Shown here piece by piece: positions 27,671-35,590 of a stretch of 64,000 nt of DNA. The notes beneath the pieces are model-generated. The model was not told the DNA's origin. It did not search any database and saw nothing but the letters and a program-made list of their open reading frames with translations. How positions within the stretch are numbered: position 1 is the first letter of the stretch; the number at the start of each line of letters is the position of its first letter. The position numbers and the translations under genes were made by a program. This DNA is from Blastopirellula marina (GTDB lineage Bacteria; Planctomycetota; Planctomycetia; Pirellulales; Pirellulaceae): assembly GCF_002967765.1 (NCBI RefSeq), contig NZ_PUHY01000010.1:682001-746000 (forward strand), given 5' to 3'.

Positions 27671-28621
27671 TCATGCCATCAGGTACAGAAATGCTTCGTC
27701 CGCTTGCTTCCGTTTGGCATCGTTTTCGAGATATCGCCTCAGCGTGTAGTAGCCGTACAAGGTTTTGATACGATGCGTTAGTCGAGCCTCGTCTCGCTTC
27801 AGCATGCCAGCCCAATACTCGGGTTGTCGCGGGTCGTGCTCGGACTTTTCGACCGCCCCCAGTTCGCTTTCCATATCGGGCAAACTTCGCCACAGCTGAA
27901 TGTGGCGATGATGGGCAGGTAGCGCCTCGGCCGCGAGTTTCTGATAACCAAATCGATCGAGCTCGGTGATCGCAGCGGCATGATTGATGATGTGCCACAG
28001 TCCGCCGAACCCTTGCTTCTTGATCGAGGACGTCGCGATCATTTCATCGATCGTCACGGTGACCATCTGCGAGATGCCGCTGTAAGCCGGGAACGCAGCA
28101 TCTGGCTTCAGTTCGACTTGATTGCCGGTGAGCCATCCTTTCTCTTTCCCATAGTAACCACGGCCAGGCGAAGCGTTATTGAAACCATTGATCAGTTTGT
28201 CGATCCCCTCAACGATTTGCGGCGTGGCGTAGTCCGGGTGATCGTGTAGCGCGCGGATCGCGATCGACGCAAAGATCACATTGTGCCCCGATTGCCGCAT
28301 CTGACCGATATTCTTCTGCAAGGCCGCCGCGATCGTCGGTATCTGCTGGGCGGCCGCACGCTGCTCAGGAAACGGCTGAAACATTTCCTCGGGGGTGATG
28401 CCGGCCTTCTTCGCGTTGAACCAGATCGCTTCCTCACCTTTCATTACGCGATCAAGTTCCCCTTCGATCCCGCGATAGACCTCGTCGGGTAATTCCGATT
28501 GGACTTCACCAATGAAATAACCCGCCGCGACCGCGGCCCCCAGATGCCCGGCCATCGTTCCGGCCGGATGAGCATGAGCTAAACCGCAGATGCCACGATA
28601 TAGGTATTCAAAGTCGACCAT
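27671..28621 (-). CDS. Conserved-looking hypothetical protein
   Basis: Taking ATG 28621 gives 316 residues beginning VDFEYLYRGICGLAHAHPAG; a TTG at 28684 would add 21 residues but lacks a ribosome-binding site. The protein is helix-rich with conserved-looking Gly/His segments (AHPAGTMAGHLGAAVAAGYF, GHNVIFASIAIRALHDHPDY, GGLWHIINHAAAITELDRFG). The spacing of the motifs recalls alpha/alpha-toroid folds, but I do not recognise the family and see no signal peptide. Confidence 0.62.
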   Translation of the reverse strand: MVDFEYLYRGICGLAHAHPAGTMAGHLGAAVAAGYFIGEVQSELPDEVYRGIEGELDRVMKGEEAIWFNAKKAGITPEEMFQPFPEQRAAAQQIPTIAAALQKNIGQMRQSGHNVIFASIAIRALHDHPDYATPQIVEGIDKLINGFNNASPGRGYYGKEKGWLTGNQVELKPDAAFPAYSGISQMVTVTIDEMIATSSIKKQGFGGLWHIINHAAAITELDRFGYQKLAAEALPAHHRHIQLWRSLPDMESELGAVEKSEHDPRQPEYWAGMLKRDEARLTHRIKTLYGYYTLRRYLENDAKRKQADEAFLYLMA

Positions 28622-29092
28622 CGCTGCGAACCAGAGAGAAGGGGAGGGAAGTGCCAGAAAAGACGCGTCGATCAAATCCGGCAAGGAGGGAAATCGATCC
28701 TTCCATCATAAACGAAAGCTCGCCTTGGATGGAAAAATGCCACTCGCCTAAGCTCCATCGGGCGAATGTAAACTTAAGCAATCTTTTTTTACTCGTCGGA
28801 AGCCTGTAACCAGGCTTGGGTTAGGGCAGGTGGGACAGGAAAAATGGTGCCAGGTCGCTTTAAGTTTGAAGCGCTTCCCTAGTAAACCTAGACACATCGC
28901 ACGATGAACCGAGCGAGCATCTTATTGACGACTGCGCCGCCCATCCAACAGGGGTGACCAACGGAAGCCTCGATTCGTGACAAGTCGGCCCGTAGCAATG
29001 TTTGAGTTACGTGCGCAGCAATTAAAAAAAGCATCTCGTTCCGCGGACCTATTTCTCGATCTTGGCACAACAACTTTCTCTCAGGATTTCCC
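28622..29092. other. Intergenic region
   Basis: This stretch of 471 bases between divergent genes has a short hairpin near 28801 (AAGCCTG-TAAC-CAGGCTT) without a following T-run, and one T-run (TTTTTTT) just before it. No gene is supported. Confidence 0.4.
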
Positions 29093-29608
29093 ATGACGAA
29101 GCGCTACGAAATTACGCACGAACACTGGCAAGCGGCGATGGAAGTTCCCAAACAAATCGCACTCGACGCAAGCAACACACCCTCAGAGCGGCTCCGCGCG
29201 GCGAAACTGGTTCAGACGTTGCTCATCAATGCGTGGGAAGATGAGAACCAACGCGAGCAGCTGCGATTGTTGGCCTTGGCTACGGAACCGGTCGATCCTG
29301 TGGTTCGCGAAGACGAGAACTTCTACGGTAACAACGCCCATCAACTGATTCGGGAAAAAGAAGCTCGCGACCGGGAAGCGTGGAAACAACCAAGTGCCGT
29401 ATCCTCCCCGTCCGTAACAACCAATTCCGCCCCTCCTAGTTCGATTCGTCCCTATCCAACTCCGGAAACTGCCGATCCTCATCCTCTCGACATCAAACTG
29501 GGTAAGATCAAAAGCCCTGTCGAGATCGGCAGCTCACTTCGTCAGGAAACGGAATTCGTGCGGCGTAGCTTTCCTTGTCCTGATTTTCAGCCCCCTGACT
29601 CGAGTTAA
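29093..29608 (+). CDS. Hypothetical protein
   Basis: The 171-residue product starts at ATG 29093 with AGGA six bases upstream. Residues 1-75 are helical and charged (AMEVPKQIALDASNTPSERL, RAAKLVQTLLINAWEDENQR), resembling small DNA- or protein-binding helices. A Ser/Pro-rich disordered tail follows. No family recognised. Confidence 0.55.
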   Translation: MTKRYEITHEHWQAAMEVPKQIALDASNTPSERLRAAKLVQTLLINAWEDENQREQLRLLALATEPVDPVVREDENFYGNNAHQLIREKEARDREAWKQPSAVSSPSVTTNSAPPSSIRPYPTPETADPHPLDIKLGKIKSPVEIGSSLRQETEFVRRSFPCPDFQPPDSS

Positions 29609-29748
29609 GATTGGCGGCCCCCATGAATAACGTTGCTAGAAGCGCAGAAATCGCAGCTAGCCGCTGCTGCCTGGTTGCGGTAATCTTCCTGGGGGCGAAT
29701 TCGGGGATTCGCAGGTCAGATTTCAGGCTTTTCAGCGAATAACTTGGC

Positions 29749-30057
29749 ATGAACGACGACGCGCAAAACACGGACGCCCAAGAGAAACCTTTGCAAGACC
29801 ACAGCGGTTGCCTGCCAGTGATCGGCCTGATCGTCTCTGTTTTGTACCTGGCCAATCTTTCGGCAGGATTTATTGAGATCCCTGACAACTTACCGGTGGT
29901 GGGCAATTTGGACGAGGTCTTCTTTTCGGGCATTCTTTTCGCCTCACTCGCCCAGTTGGGATTCGAGATTCCGCTGCTGGAACGGGCGATGACCGGACGA
30001 AGCTCGAAAAAGAGCAGCCAAGTGAGCGACGCTGGGGATCCATCGGATGGGTCATAA
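29749..30057 (+). CDS. DUF1232/YkvA-like small membrane protein
   Basis: This 102-residue protein has one or two hydrophobic segments (VIGLIVSVLYLANLSAGFIE and FFSGILFASLAQLGFEI). Between them IPDNLPVVGNLDEVF matches the I-P-D-x-x-P-V-x-G-x-x-D-[DE] signature of the DUF1232 (YkvA) family, whose function is unknown. It lies on the same strand upstream of the barnase-like gene, but an 87-base gap makes a shared transcript uncertain. Confidence 0.65.
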   Translation: MNDDAQNTDAQEKPLQDHSGCLPVIGLIVSVLYLANLSAGFIEIPDNLPVVGNLDEVFFSGILFASLAQLGFEIPLLERAMTGRSSKKSSQVSDAGDPSDGS

Positions 30058-30144
30058 ACGATAAGACACACCTTGAGCCGCACCAGCCGGGATGGTTTGA
30101 TAAGGTGCGTACCCACGTCTGTCGTTTGCCCCAAGGACATGCTC

Positions 30145-30723
30145 ATGTCACGTTTACAACTTCGGCTGATCCTGATCGCCATTGTTGCCGTCGTTTCACT
30201 GATCAGCTCGATGTTTCAAACCGAGCCGGATCGTCGTCCGCAAACGCCAACCGACCCGGTCGAAGTCTCCCTCGAGCAGCCGACGTCCGACACAACCGTC
30301 GCCAAACCAACCAGCGAAACGAAGCCCTCTACCGAGATCACGCCCCCAAGCAAGTCAAGTGACTTGGTTGCGCTGAATCGTGGCGTGCTACACGGGCCGG
30401 AAGAAGTCGCGATCGTCCAGCACATCATCGACCACGGCTCGCTGCCGGACAGCTTTGTCACCAAGCGTGAAGCTGAAAAGCTCGGGTGGGATGCGTCGGA
30501 AGGAAACCTACGGAAGGTCGCTCCTGGTAAAAGCATCGGTGGTGATCGCTTCTATAACCGGGAAGGGGAACTGCCCGAAGCTTCAGGCCGGAAATACTAC
30601 GAGGCCGACTTGAACTACAACGGCGGCCATCGCGGCGCCGAACGCTTGGTTTACTCGAGCGATGGCCTGATCTACGTCACTCGTAATCACTACCGTTCGT
30701 TTCAGCAGGTAAAGACGAAGTAA
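30145..30723 (+). CDS. Barnase-type guanyl-specific ribonuclease, membrane-anchored or exported
   Basis: The C-terminal ~110 residues align without gaps to Bacillus barnase. All catalytic residues are at matching spacing: K107, R139, E153, R163, R167 and H182 correspond to barnase K27, R59, E73, R83, R87 and H102. Shared phrases include KSIGGDRFYNREG, LPEASGR and LYSSDxLIY (here VYSSDGLIY). The enzyme would cleave RNA after G with E153/H182 as base/acid pair. ATG 30145 with AAGG eight bases upstream gives 192 residues: a hydrophobic N-terminal helix (residues ~5-23, signal or anchor), a ~60-residue Thr/Pro/Ser-rich linker, then the nuclease. The next gene is a barstar-like inhibitor overlapping by one base. 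Cellular export is likely but anchoring versus cleavage cannot be told. Confidence 0.93.
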   Translation: MSRLQLRLILIAIVAVVSLISSMFQTEPDRRPQTPTDPVEVSLEQPTSDTTVAKPTSETKPSTEITPPSKSSDLVALNRGVLHGPEEVAIVQHIIDHGSLPDSFVTKREAEKLGWDASEGNLRKVAPGKSIGGDRFYNREGELPEASGRKYYEADLNYNGGHRGAERLVYSSDGLIYVTRNHYRSFQQVKTK

Positions 30724-31013
30724 TGAACATGCCTGAAGAACGCCGCGTGGTGGTCCCCTCTAGCCTCACTTCACTCGACGAGATCTACACGTTTCTGCAA
30801 GAAAGCCTCGACTTCCCCAGCTACTTCGGACGCAACTTGAATGCATTGTGGGACTGCGCCACCAGCGATATCACAAACCCGGTTTGCGTGGTTTGGCCGA
30901 AACGTTGGGACTCAGGCAATCCGTATCTGTGGTGGAAAGCCTTGCCCGTGCTAAACGTTCTGCAAGAGGCGGCGGAAGAAAACGAGCGATTGCGGATTGA
31001 AATGGGCGGCTAG
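30723..31013 (+). CDS. Barstar-type ribonuclease inhibitor
   Basis: This 96-residue protein matches barstar, which blocks barnase by plugging its active site. The binding helix FPSYFGRNLNALWDC (residues 31-45) corresponds to barstar LPEYYGENLDALWDC. Y34, W43 and D44 match barstar Y29, W38 and D39, but barstar D35 is Asn here (N40). The C-terminal helix and strand (AEENERLRIEMG) are normal. The ATG overlaps the nuclease stop (TAATG), so the pair is translationally coupled and the inhibitor stays in the cytoplasm to protect against nuclease before export. Confidence 0.92.
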   Translation: MNMPEERRVVVPSSLTSLDEIYTFLQESLDFPSYFGRNLNALWDCATSDITNPVCVVWPKRWDSGNPYLWWKALPVLNVLQEAAEENERLRIEMGG

Positions 31014-31085
31014 AATCAATCGTTCACGCGGTTACGATACAACCATTTATCACTCAGTCCATCCCATGGAGAGAACGAGGACACG

Positions 31086-31595
31086 ATGAGTATCTGGGTT
31101 CGAGCTTACCTTCACCAGCCTTCCGGCACTCAGGTCGCAGAACTGTTATCGCAAGGAATTGCCCAGCGACTTCCCTTGCTGACATTTCTGTTCAGCCCTG
31201 AGGCCGAGGAAGAGCCGGAAGATGTCTTAGAGCGGCTTCGCGTGCAGCCTGACGGCGATAAAGACTGGGAGATCTACTACCGGGACGACCCCGATTGGTT
31301 TCTGCCAGTCGAACGTTTCACTGGGGAAGCGGCTCAGGAAGAGATCGAGGAAGCGTTGGAAGAGTTGGAAGATTATTCTCACCTAGAAACCGAACCTGTC
31401 CGCGAGTTCCTGGCCGGCGTGGTCGAGACAATTGGTTTCGAGCTGAAACTTTCCGACGCGGAGGGTATGGGAACCCCGGTTGCAATCGCCGCGGCCACTA
31501 AGCTTGTGGAAACGTTCGGCGGAATTGTCAGCGCCGATGGCTACGGCTGGATGCTTCCCAGCGGCAACGAAGTTGACGTCATCATGGAAGCCTAG
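31086..31595 (+). CDS. Hypothetical acidic protein after the barnase/barstar pair
   Basis: This 169-residue very acidic protein starts at ATG 31086 with GAGG just upstream. It is rich in Glu (FTGEAAQEEIEEALEELEDY) and ends with a small alpha/beta stretch (GTPVAIAAATKLVETFGGIV, DGYGWMLPSGNEVDVI). It lies 72 bases after the barstar gene on the same strand and may be co-transcribed, but no function can be assigned. Confidence 0.6.
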   Translation: MSIWVRAYLHQPSGTQVAELLSQGIAQRLPLLTFLFSPEAEEEPEDVLERLRVQPDGDKDWEIYYRDDPDWFLPVERFTGEAAQEEIEEALEELEDYSHLETEPVREFLAGVVETIGFELKLSDAEGMGTPVAIAAATKLVETFGGIVSADGYGWMLPSGNEVDVIMEA

Positions 31596-31621
31596 TGGAG
31601 ATTGTTCGTTCAAGAAACGGA

Positions 31622-31663
31622 GAAAGGACGGAGGCCGTTTGTCGCCTGGCCATCCGTCCTTTC
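31622..31663. terminator. Hairpin between convergent genes
   Basis: GAAAGGACGGA (31622-31632) pairs perfectly with TCCGTCCTTTC (31653-31663), with GGCC/GGCC extending the stem inside. It sits between the 3' ends of the acidic protein gene and the sigma factor. No strong T-run follows on either strand, so it may stop transcription only weakly or protect 3' ends. Confidence 0.5.
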
Positions 31664-31711
31664 ACACACCCAAATTAGGAGAGCACTTACAATTCGGGAA
31701 CGCTTACCCCA

Positions 31712-33247
31712 TTACGCGGTTTCAGCCGTGTCGGAAGCAGCAATGATGTCTTCGGCACCTTCCAGGAAGCTGGCCAAACCACGCGAGCGGTAAGGTTGTT
31801 GCAGCTTGCGGACCGCCTTCGATTCGATTTGACGAACGCGTTCACGGGTCACGCTGAAGATCTTACCGACCTCTTCCAGCGTATAGGCATAACCATCGGT
31901 CAGGCCGTATCGCAGACGAATGATCTCGCGTTCGCGGTGGTTCAGGTGCTGCATCACTTCGCCCAGACGTTGCTTCAACGCTTCCTGGTGGGTTTCGTAC
32001 AACGGGTCATCGTTGCGGTGATCTTCCAGGAATTCGCCAAAGAAGCTGTCGTCGTGATCGCCAACGGGTTGATCGAGGGAGAGAGGATTGCGGTTCATCT
32101 TGACGATGACCTTGGCGTCGTCGACCGAGATGTCCATCCGCTGGGCGACTTCTTCCGGCGAAGGTTCGCGGCCCAATTCCTGAACCAGGTCTCGGGTGAC
32201 GGCTCGTACCTTGCCCATGGTGTCGATCATGTGCACAGGAACGCGGATGGTGCGGCTTTGATCGGCAATCGCTCGGGTGATGGCCTGACGGATCCACCAA
32301 GTGGCATAGGTCGAGAACTTGTAGCCACGTTCGTGCTCGAACTTGTCAACCGCACGCATCAGGCCCGTGTTCCCTTCCTGAATCAGATCGAGGAAGCTCA
32401 AGCCGCGGTTACGGTACTTCTTGGCGATCGAAACCACCAGACGCAGGTTACCAGCCGAAAGGCGACGCTTGGCGGCATCGTATTCTTCCTGGTATTCAGC
32501 GATCTTTTGGATTCGGCGACGAAGCGTGGCTGGGCTTTCGAGCGTGACTCGCATCAAGCCATGCAGTTCCTTTTGCATGTCTTCCAGAGTCTGACCATTA
32601 AGATGACCGCCATATTCGCGAGCCAGTTCGATGTTCTCCGACAAGGTGTCCATACGGTGCGAGATTTCTCGCAGCTTGGAGAGCTGAGGAGTGACCTTGT
32701 TGGTTCGCAGATTGAGCTCTTCAACCAGTTGAACCCCCTTGCTACGGCGTCGGCCGAGTCGCTTCCAGGCGTTGTGACGATCTTCGGCGTTGGCCGATTT
32801 CGAGATGGCGATTCGCCAGTCAGCCGCATTGGCTTCGAGCATTGCCTTGAGCGTGATCAGGTTCGGCACGATCCGCTTCATGATCAGCTTCTTTTCCTTG
32901 GCGTTGGTCACCGAGACTTCCACGGTGCGATCCAAGCGAAGCTGGCCGTCACGAACCTTGGTCAGCTGATCGAACGCATGACGCAAGATCAGGTCGTTGG
33001 CGATCACCGCATGACGAAAGCGAGTTCGCCATTTGTCGATTTGCGTAGCGGCCGCGATTTCCTCGGCACGCGTCAGCATCGGAATTTCGCCCATCTGCAT
33101 CAGGTACATTCGGACGGGGTCGTCGACCTGGCTGACTTCTTCGACCGCTTCGTCTTCGTCGGACGAATCGCTGACAATGGAAAGATTATTGATCGAGACC
33201 GAATCGAAATCGTCTTCTTCGTGGAAAGCTTCGTGCGAGTGAGCCAT
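31712..33247 (-). CDS. rpoD: Primary RNA polymerase sigma factor (RpoD/SigA)
   Basis: This is the housekeeping sigma-70. It has region 1.2 ([20 protein letters not shown]), the region 2 core ([60 protein letters not shown]), region 3 ([20 protein letters not shown]) and region 4 with the helix-turn-helix ([20 protein letters not shown]). A ~200-residue non-conserved segment lies between regions 1.2 and 2. ATG 33247 is preceded by GGAG at good spacing and gives 511 residues; ATG 33262 is the alternative. The N-terminus is acidic, as in region 1.1 tails. Confidence 0.95.
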   Translation of the reverse strand: MAHSHEAFHEEDDFDSVSINNLSIVSDSSDEDEAVEEVSQVDDPVRMYLMQMGEIPMLTRAEEIAAATQIDKWRTRFRHAVIANDLILRHAFDQLTKVRDGQLRLDRTVEVSVTNAKEKKLIMKRIVPNLITLKAMLEANAADWRIAISKSANAEDRHNAWKRLGRRRSKGVQLVEELNLRTNKVTPQLSKLREISHRMDTLSENIELAREYGGHLNGQTLEDMQKELHGLMRVTLESPATLRRRIQKIAEYQEEYDAAKRRLSAGNLRLVVSIAKKYRNRGLSFLDLIQEGNTGLMRAVDKFEHERGYKFSTYATWWIRQAITRAIADQSRTIRVPVHMIDTMGKVRAVTRDLVQELGREPSPEEVAQRMDISVDDAKVIVKMNRNPLSLDQPVGDHDDSFFGEFLEDHRNDDPLYETHQEALKQRLGEVMQHLNHREREIIRLRYGLTDGYAYTLEEVGKIFSVTRERVRQIESKAVRKLQQPYRSRGLASFLEGAEDIIAASDTAETA

Positions 33248-33894
33248 GGGTGCGTTCTCCATCGTTGATTTTTTTGACGACCGTGGTGACCACGATCGGG
33301 CGACGTCACGATGAATTGCAGCCCCTGTGCCGAAAGGTTCGTTTCGAGCCAAAACAACACCCTAACTATTTATCAGATAGACACTTGCAGCAAACTAGGT
33401 CGATCTAAGTCAGATGGCCGATGATGCCGAAGCACATCAAATCGCCCCAAAAATCGGTTGCGAAATCCCACCACCTGACCCAGATTCGCTGCCAAACCTA
33501 GATCGCTTGCCTAAGAAGATTGGATGGGAAGCGTCAGAAATTGGTTCCACCGAAGTGATAAACCAGGGAATTCTGGCCCAACTCGGTTCTTTTCACCTAT
33601 CTGAGGCACTCCTCGGGAAGGGTGAACCGAGTCGTGTCGTTTCCTGGCATCATCGCCACTGGGGCGATCACGGCAGCGAGCGCCCTATATAGGAGAACAA
33701 TGGATGGAAATAAGTGTCGCCTGTCCCTTTCAGAATAATTACCCGCTTCCAATTGAGTACTCCCTAAATAGAAGGAATTCGCCGCGGGTTGTCGTACCCC
33801 ATGCCCAGGTAGTTTTTTTCCGGAGGATCATGCTACGATTAGAAACCTTGTCGATTCGATCTCCTTCAACCCCGATTGCCTCATCGTGATCAAG
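33248..33894. other. Intergenic region upstream of rpoD
   Basis: This 647-base stretch lies between the divergent sigma factor and crotonase genes. It should contain the rpoD promoter. Short frames in it look random, and no RNA gene or clear operator was found. Confidence 0.4.
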
Positions 33895-34680
33895 ATGTCC
33901 GAGCCGCAAATTAAGGTCAAAGTTCACCAAAACGTGGGAACCGTCTCCATCCATCGCGACGAGAAACGCAATGCGTTGACTCGCGCCATGGTCTTCGATT
34001 TGATCCAGGCGTTTCGCGATTTGCATGGCGAAAAGAAGGTACGAGCCATTGTGCTGACCGGTGGCGGCGGTGCGTTTTGCTCGGGACTTTGCCTGGAAGA
34101 AATGCACGAGATCGTCCAGGAAGACGACAACCAGGATCGGTGGCACCAAGATACGACCAGCTTGGCCGAACTGCTTCAACAGATGCTGCAGTTTCCCAAG
34201 CCAATCATCGCCGCGGTCAACGGCCCGGCGATGGGTTTCGGAGCCGGCTTAGCGTTGGCTTCCGATATTGTGATCGCCAGCCCGGAGGCCCGTTTCGGCT
34301 TTCCCGAGCCTAAGCGGGGCATCGTCTCCGGCCTTTGCACGCCACTGCTTCATTTCCGCATCGGTGGCAGTCACACGGCCCGTTTACTGCTAACGGGTGA
34401 ATCGATCAACGCCGATCGTGCGTTACAAATTGGCTTGGTCAGCGAGATCGTGCCCAACAACAATTTGTGGGCTCGGGGTGTGGATTTGACGAAGCAGATC
34501 GCTCAGTCGGCTCCTCAGGCCATCCAGCTCACCAAGAAGCAACTCAACGAAACCGTCGGTGAACAACTGGAAATGCATATTGCCCTCGGGGCCGCTGCAA
34601 GTGCTACCAGTCGCACCACCGATTCGGCCAAAGAAGGGCTTGCCGCGTTCGTCGAGAAACGGGAGCCAGAGTGGCCGTAG
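33895..34680 (+). CDS. Enoyl-CoA hydratase/isomerase family protein
   Basis: This 261-residue crotonase has the CoA-binding and oxyanion-hole segments: NALTRAMVFDLIQAFRDLHG, GGGGAFCSGLCLEEM, KPIIAAVNGPAMGFGAGLAL and ASDIVIASPEARFGFPEPKR. The second catalytic Glu of classic hydratases is present (FPEPKRG), but the first (E144 of rat mitochondrial hydratase) aligns with Gly in MGFGAGLALAS. It may therefore act as an isomerase, thioesterase or other crotonase rather than a standard hydratase. The start is uncertain (ATG 33895 or GTG 33886); neither has a clear ribosome-binding site. Confidence 0.88.
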   Translation: MSEPQIKVKVHQNVGTVSIHRDEKRNALTRAMVFDLIQAFRDLHGEKKVRAIVLTGGGGAFCSGLCLEEMHEIVQEDDNQDRWHQDTTSLAELLQQMLQFPKPIIAAVNGPAMGFGAGLALASDIVIASPEARFGFPEPKRGIVSGLCTPLLHFRIGGSHTARLLLTGESINADRALQIGLVSEIVPNNNLWARGVDLTKQIAQSAPQAIQLTKKQLNETVGEQLEMHIALGAAASATSRTTDSAKEGLAAFVEKREPEWP

Positions 34681-34984
34681 GAAGCTTTTTCAAGCAGAAA
34701 AGCCAAGCAATAATCCGACGGCTTTCGACGAATAATAAAAAGAGATCTACGAAGTTTGCGGATACGGGGTCCCGCAAGGCGTCCCGTTGACGGAGAACCG
34801 TATCACTCTATGATGTTAGTCAAGTGGTAGGTTTTTCTTGATCTGCCGTGCCGGCCTATGGCAGCCCGGCTTAGGTTTAAAAACGAGAACGCGCGATGTC
34901 GCGTATCGAAAACTTGAGTCCGTTTCCATCATCTGGTGACCCCAGAGCTTTCTAGCGCCATGTCTCAACGACGCCGGCAAACCC
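34681..34984. other. Intergenic region before the phytochrome operon
   Basis: This 304-base stretch is likely to hold the promoter of the heme oxygenase-phytochrome operon. No light-regulated or other specific site is recognisable. Confidence 0.4.
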
Positions 34985-35590
34985 ATGAGTGCAAGCAACC
35001 TCCTTAAAACCGAGACCAGTGATTTGCATGCCACGGTGGAACAATCCATCGATTGGTCGCATTGGCTAGGAACCGTCCCGCAATACGGACAATTCCTGCT
35101 TCGCATGATTTCTTTTTTGCCTGAAGTTGATCAACGCTGCGACGAAGTCCTAGGAACGTCAGACGCTTGGTTTATCGATCGCCGACGAGCATCGTGGGCC
35201 GCTGCAGATCTCCGAGATCTGCAATCATTCCAACAGCTAGATAACCGCAACGCGATCGACATAGATACCGTCGTCGATCGATCATCGCACGCGGATCAGT
35301 TTGTTTGGGTCGACGATGCGCCGACGGCCGCTGGGGTATTGTACGTCCTGGAAGGCTCGACGATGGGGGGTAAACAGCTATGCCACCTCGTTCGAGCAGG
35401 CTTCCCAGCGGACACGCATGTTCCACTGAGATACCTCAGTGGATACGGAGATCAAACGGGTCGCCACTGGCAAGTCGTCAAGGCTTGGCTCGATCGTATT
35501 CTGGTAGCCGCAGACGATCAGACAAAGGCGGTGGAAGCCGCCAAAAGGATGTTTGTTGTTTTTGGGGAACAGTTGGGTAGCGAAAAATGA
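34985..35590 (+). CDS. bphO: Heme oxygenase, biliverdin-producing (BphO-like)
   Basis: This 201-residue protein would oxidise heme to biliverdin, the chromophore of the phytochrome encoded next. Near the N-terminus LKTETSDLHATVEQSI provides the proximal His region of bacterial heme oxygenases (L-H-x-x-V/L-E). The central APTAAGVLYVLEGSTMGGKQ matches the distal G-x-x-Y-V-L-E-G-S-x-x-G-G motif. The stop overlaps the phytochrome start as ATGA, so the two are coupled. The genetic link makes the function secure. Confidence 0.92.
   Translation: MSASNLLKTETSDLHATVEQSIDWSHWLGTVPQYGQFLLRMISFLPEVDQRCDEVLGTSDAWFIDRRRASWAAADLRDLQSFQQLDNRNAIDIDTVVDRSSHADQFVWVDDAPTAAGVLYVLEGSTMGGKQLCHLVRAGFPADTHVPLRYLSGYGDQTGRHWQVVKAWLDRILVAADDQTKAVEAAKRMFVVFGEQLGSEK

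Noticed and set aside
28801-28824. Hairpin AAGCCTG-TAAC-CAGGCTT as a terminator
   Set aside because: No T-run follows on either strand and it is not placed at a gene end.
31796-33268. Long antisense reading frame (490 codons) over rpoD
   Set aside because: It is the reverse complement of the well-supported sigma factor gene and shows no domain of its own.
33414-33692. 92-codon frame upstream of the crotonase
   Set aside because: Composition looks random and no ribosome-binding site precedes it.
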